DNA of 64,000 bases. Source: Ascochyta rabiei. Its lineage: Eukaryota; Ascomycota; Dothideomycetes; Pleosporales; Didymellaceae. The notes under the pieces were generated by a model that was given only the letters and a program-made list of their open reading frames with translations, was not told the DNA's origin and made no database searches. Positions 62,693-64,000 of the stretch are shown here, piece after piece (position 1 is the first letter of the stretch; each line of letters begins with the position of its first letter). Position numbers and translations under genes: made by a program. The DNA lies in the NCBI RefSeq assembly GCF_004011695.2, contig NC_082418.1, positions 1,302,001-1,366,000 on the forward strand. Direction: 5' to 3'.

Positions 62693-63394
62693 TCACCGAC
62701 TATCAGCGACATCCGGCAGCCTCTCGATGACGTACTTGCCCTTGGCCACGCTCACAATCGGCACACCGGGAATCTTTCTGATGCGCCTCTTCAAATCCCT
62801 ATCGTTGGTCGCGACCAGATAGATCCTGTGCTTCATGACCCTCTCCACGATACAGTCGTCGGCATAGGTGCCCTTGTGGTCGCACTTGAGGCGCTCCCAG
62901 CGCTCATCTCTTGCAATGCGCAGCGCGATTCTGTACTTGGGGCCGAGTTTTTCCAGCTCGGCCATGACGCAGGTGGTGATGATGGGCGTGGCTTTTGCGT
63001 ACAGGAGGTCCATGAGGGCCTTGTCGAGCTCGAGCTTGGCGTGCACCGTGTGCGAGAGGAAGTTGGTGTCGACGAGGACCGAGTAGGGCGGGCCCAGGGC
63101 CGTGTTGGCTTGGAAGAAGAGGGCGGAGGAGACTTGGGGGATTTCGCGCTTGGCTACTTCGGCGGCGGCTTTCTTCTTCGCTTCGAGCTCGCCGTCTTCT
63201 TGGTTCTTCTTTCTGCGGAGGGAGGTCAGTAGAGTGGACGGAGAGGTGGCAAGGCGCGCGGCGCATACAGTCTTCCATCCTTTTGACCTGTGAGTTGTCA
63301 GCGCTGCACACGTTCGCAGCGTTCCTTTTGTGTGAAACCTACCGATGACTCTCTTCATCTGCGCAAACTTGCGCGTCTTCTTTTGGACACCCAT
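62693..63394 (-). CDS. FCF1: SSU processome nuclease Fcf1/Utp24 (PIN domain)
   Basis: PIN-domain endonuclease of the 90S pre-ribosome, needed for early 18S rRNA cleavages (sites A1 and A2 in yeast). Exons 63343-63394, 63269-63287 and 62693-63212 give 196 residues, close to yeast (189). The middle exon is 19 nt and encodes QKDGRL; both introns are GT-AG. The N-terminus MGVQKKTRKFAQMKRVI is the conserved basic tail. The PIN domain starts YSVLVDTNFLSHTVH (first catalytic Asp). TTCVMAELEKLG carries a conserved Glu, TYADDCIVERV the next Asp, and VATNDRDLKRRIRKIPG the last Asp pair. It ends GKYVIERLPD. All metal-binding acids are present, so it should be active. Confidence 0.95.
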   Translation of the reverse strand: MGVQKKTRKFAQMKRVIGRFHTKGTLRTCAALTTHRSKGWKTVCAARLATSPSTLLTSLRRKKNQEDGELEAKKKAAAEVAKREIPQVSSALFFQANTALGPPYSVLVDTNFLSHTVHAKLELDKALMDLLYAKATPIITTCVMAELEKLGPKYRIALRIARDERWERLKCDHKGTYADDCIVERVMKHRIYLVATNDRDLKRRIRKIPGVPIVSVAKGKYVIERLPDVADSR

Positions 63395-64000
63395 GGCTGC
63401 GAGAGGCTGCTGTGCTGGTGCGTTCGTGCTGCGAATGTCGATAGGGCGCTGATACTTTTTGGTGGAGTTGATGCCAAGAGTTCGAAAAATGTCGGCGTAA
63501 GCAACGACCGATGCCACGCTAGCGACAGGGCAAAGGCAAGCGGGTCCAAAATAGCAACAGCAGGTGCAGCACGCAGGGACACGTCTAGCAGGCAAAGGGT
63601 TCACGATGAAAGTTTCGATGCCCTATCCAGGTCCCCGACAAGGTATGAGTGAGCCCAGCAAGTACATCACACAGCATATTGTTTTCTTGCCTCTCGCCGT
63701 TGCTCTTGAATCGTCTTTGGCAAGTCTGTCATCGTCCCTCGCTCATCTCGCCGCCCCATTCCGATCGCTAGCCCGTGCCAAACACCAAGCGAACTGGGCG
63801 CTCGATCCTCAACTCCGCCCCTGCAGGCCCGTTCTCTCTCCGCCAACAGCCTAGCACACAGGGCCGTCTCCACCTCTCGCTGTGCTGTCGCTCGCTCTAT
63901 CCAGGCATCACCGCATTTGGCCCACGAGCGACACTCTTCACCGGCCACGAACAGCCTCGGCCCCTGAGACACGGTCGGTCGCCTAACTCGGCGTCACCCT
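63395..64000. other. Right-edge region, FCF1 promoter side
   Basis: Upstream of FCF1, running to the window edge. The FCF1 frame stays open upstream without a supported ATG. I see no second gene. Confidence 0.45.

Overview
The window is nuclear DNA of a filamentous ascomycete (Pezizomycotina). Four things point there: short GT-AG introns (mostly 48-62 nt), Zn2Cys6 transcription factors, a velvet-family regulator (VelB), and a psi-factor type fatty-acid oxygenase. A dothideomycete is my guess, but that rests on general feel and not on a diagnostic gene. I recognise no transposon, rRNA, tRNA, CRISPR array or viral segment. I could not run an RNA-gene search, so tRNAs and snoRNAs may be missed.

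The window carries 26 supported protein genes, nearly all placed by exon joining at recognisable splice sites. 0.6-10.1 kb: a Pho80-type cyclin, proteasome beta1 (PRE3) divergent from a Bem46 hydrolase, then a long silent stretch leading to an RRM+YTH m6A-reader-like protein. 10.1-14.3 kb: mostly empty, with microsatellites. 14.3-24.7 kb: velB, the ribosome-quality-control E3 ligase Hel2, ER class I alpha-mannosidase (GH47), an active-looking metallo-beta-lactamase-fold hydrolase, and a GNAT acetyltransferase. 25.3-34.2 kb: a Cys-rich single-pass membrane protein, mitoribosomal SOD-like Rsm26, an FKBP with a mitochondrial-like leader, a NEDD8-protease (DEN1) homologue, branched-chain aminotransferase, and the Erv2 sulfhydryl oxidase. 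35.2-48 kb: a LYAR zinc-finger nucleolar protein, a degenerate MBL-like protein, a Zn2Cys6 factor, COQ10 divergent from the tRNA m3C methyltransferase Trm140, and a second Zn2Cys6 factor. 48.2-64 kb: the dioxygenase/P450 fusion (Ppo/LDS family), a DUF2235 hydrolase, a PAQR/Izh receptor, a fungal STAND-N-like orphan, and the SSU-processome nuclease FCF1.

Most of these are housekeeping genes and the window is not a biosynthetic cluster. Two genes belong to the developmental oxylipin/velvet control of sporulation known from Aspergillus (velB and ppo), but they lie about 33 kb apart and nothing here shows linkage. The most unusual local property is an abundance of short tandem repeats between about 23.7 and 45.1 kb. 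They lie inside introns, 5' regions and reading frames, including a pure CAA tract giving 30 glutamines in Trm140. Several genes have very small exons (15-20 nt), and velB has a GC-AG intron. I found no clear undescribed system.
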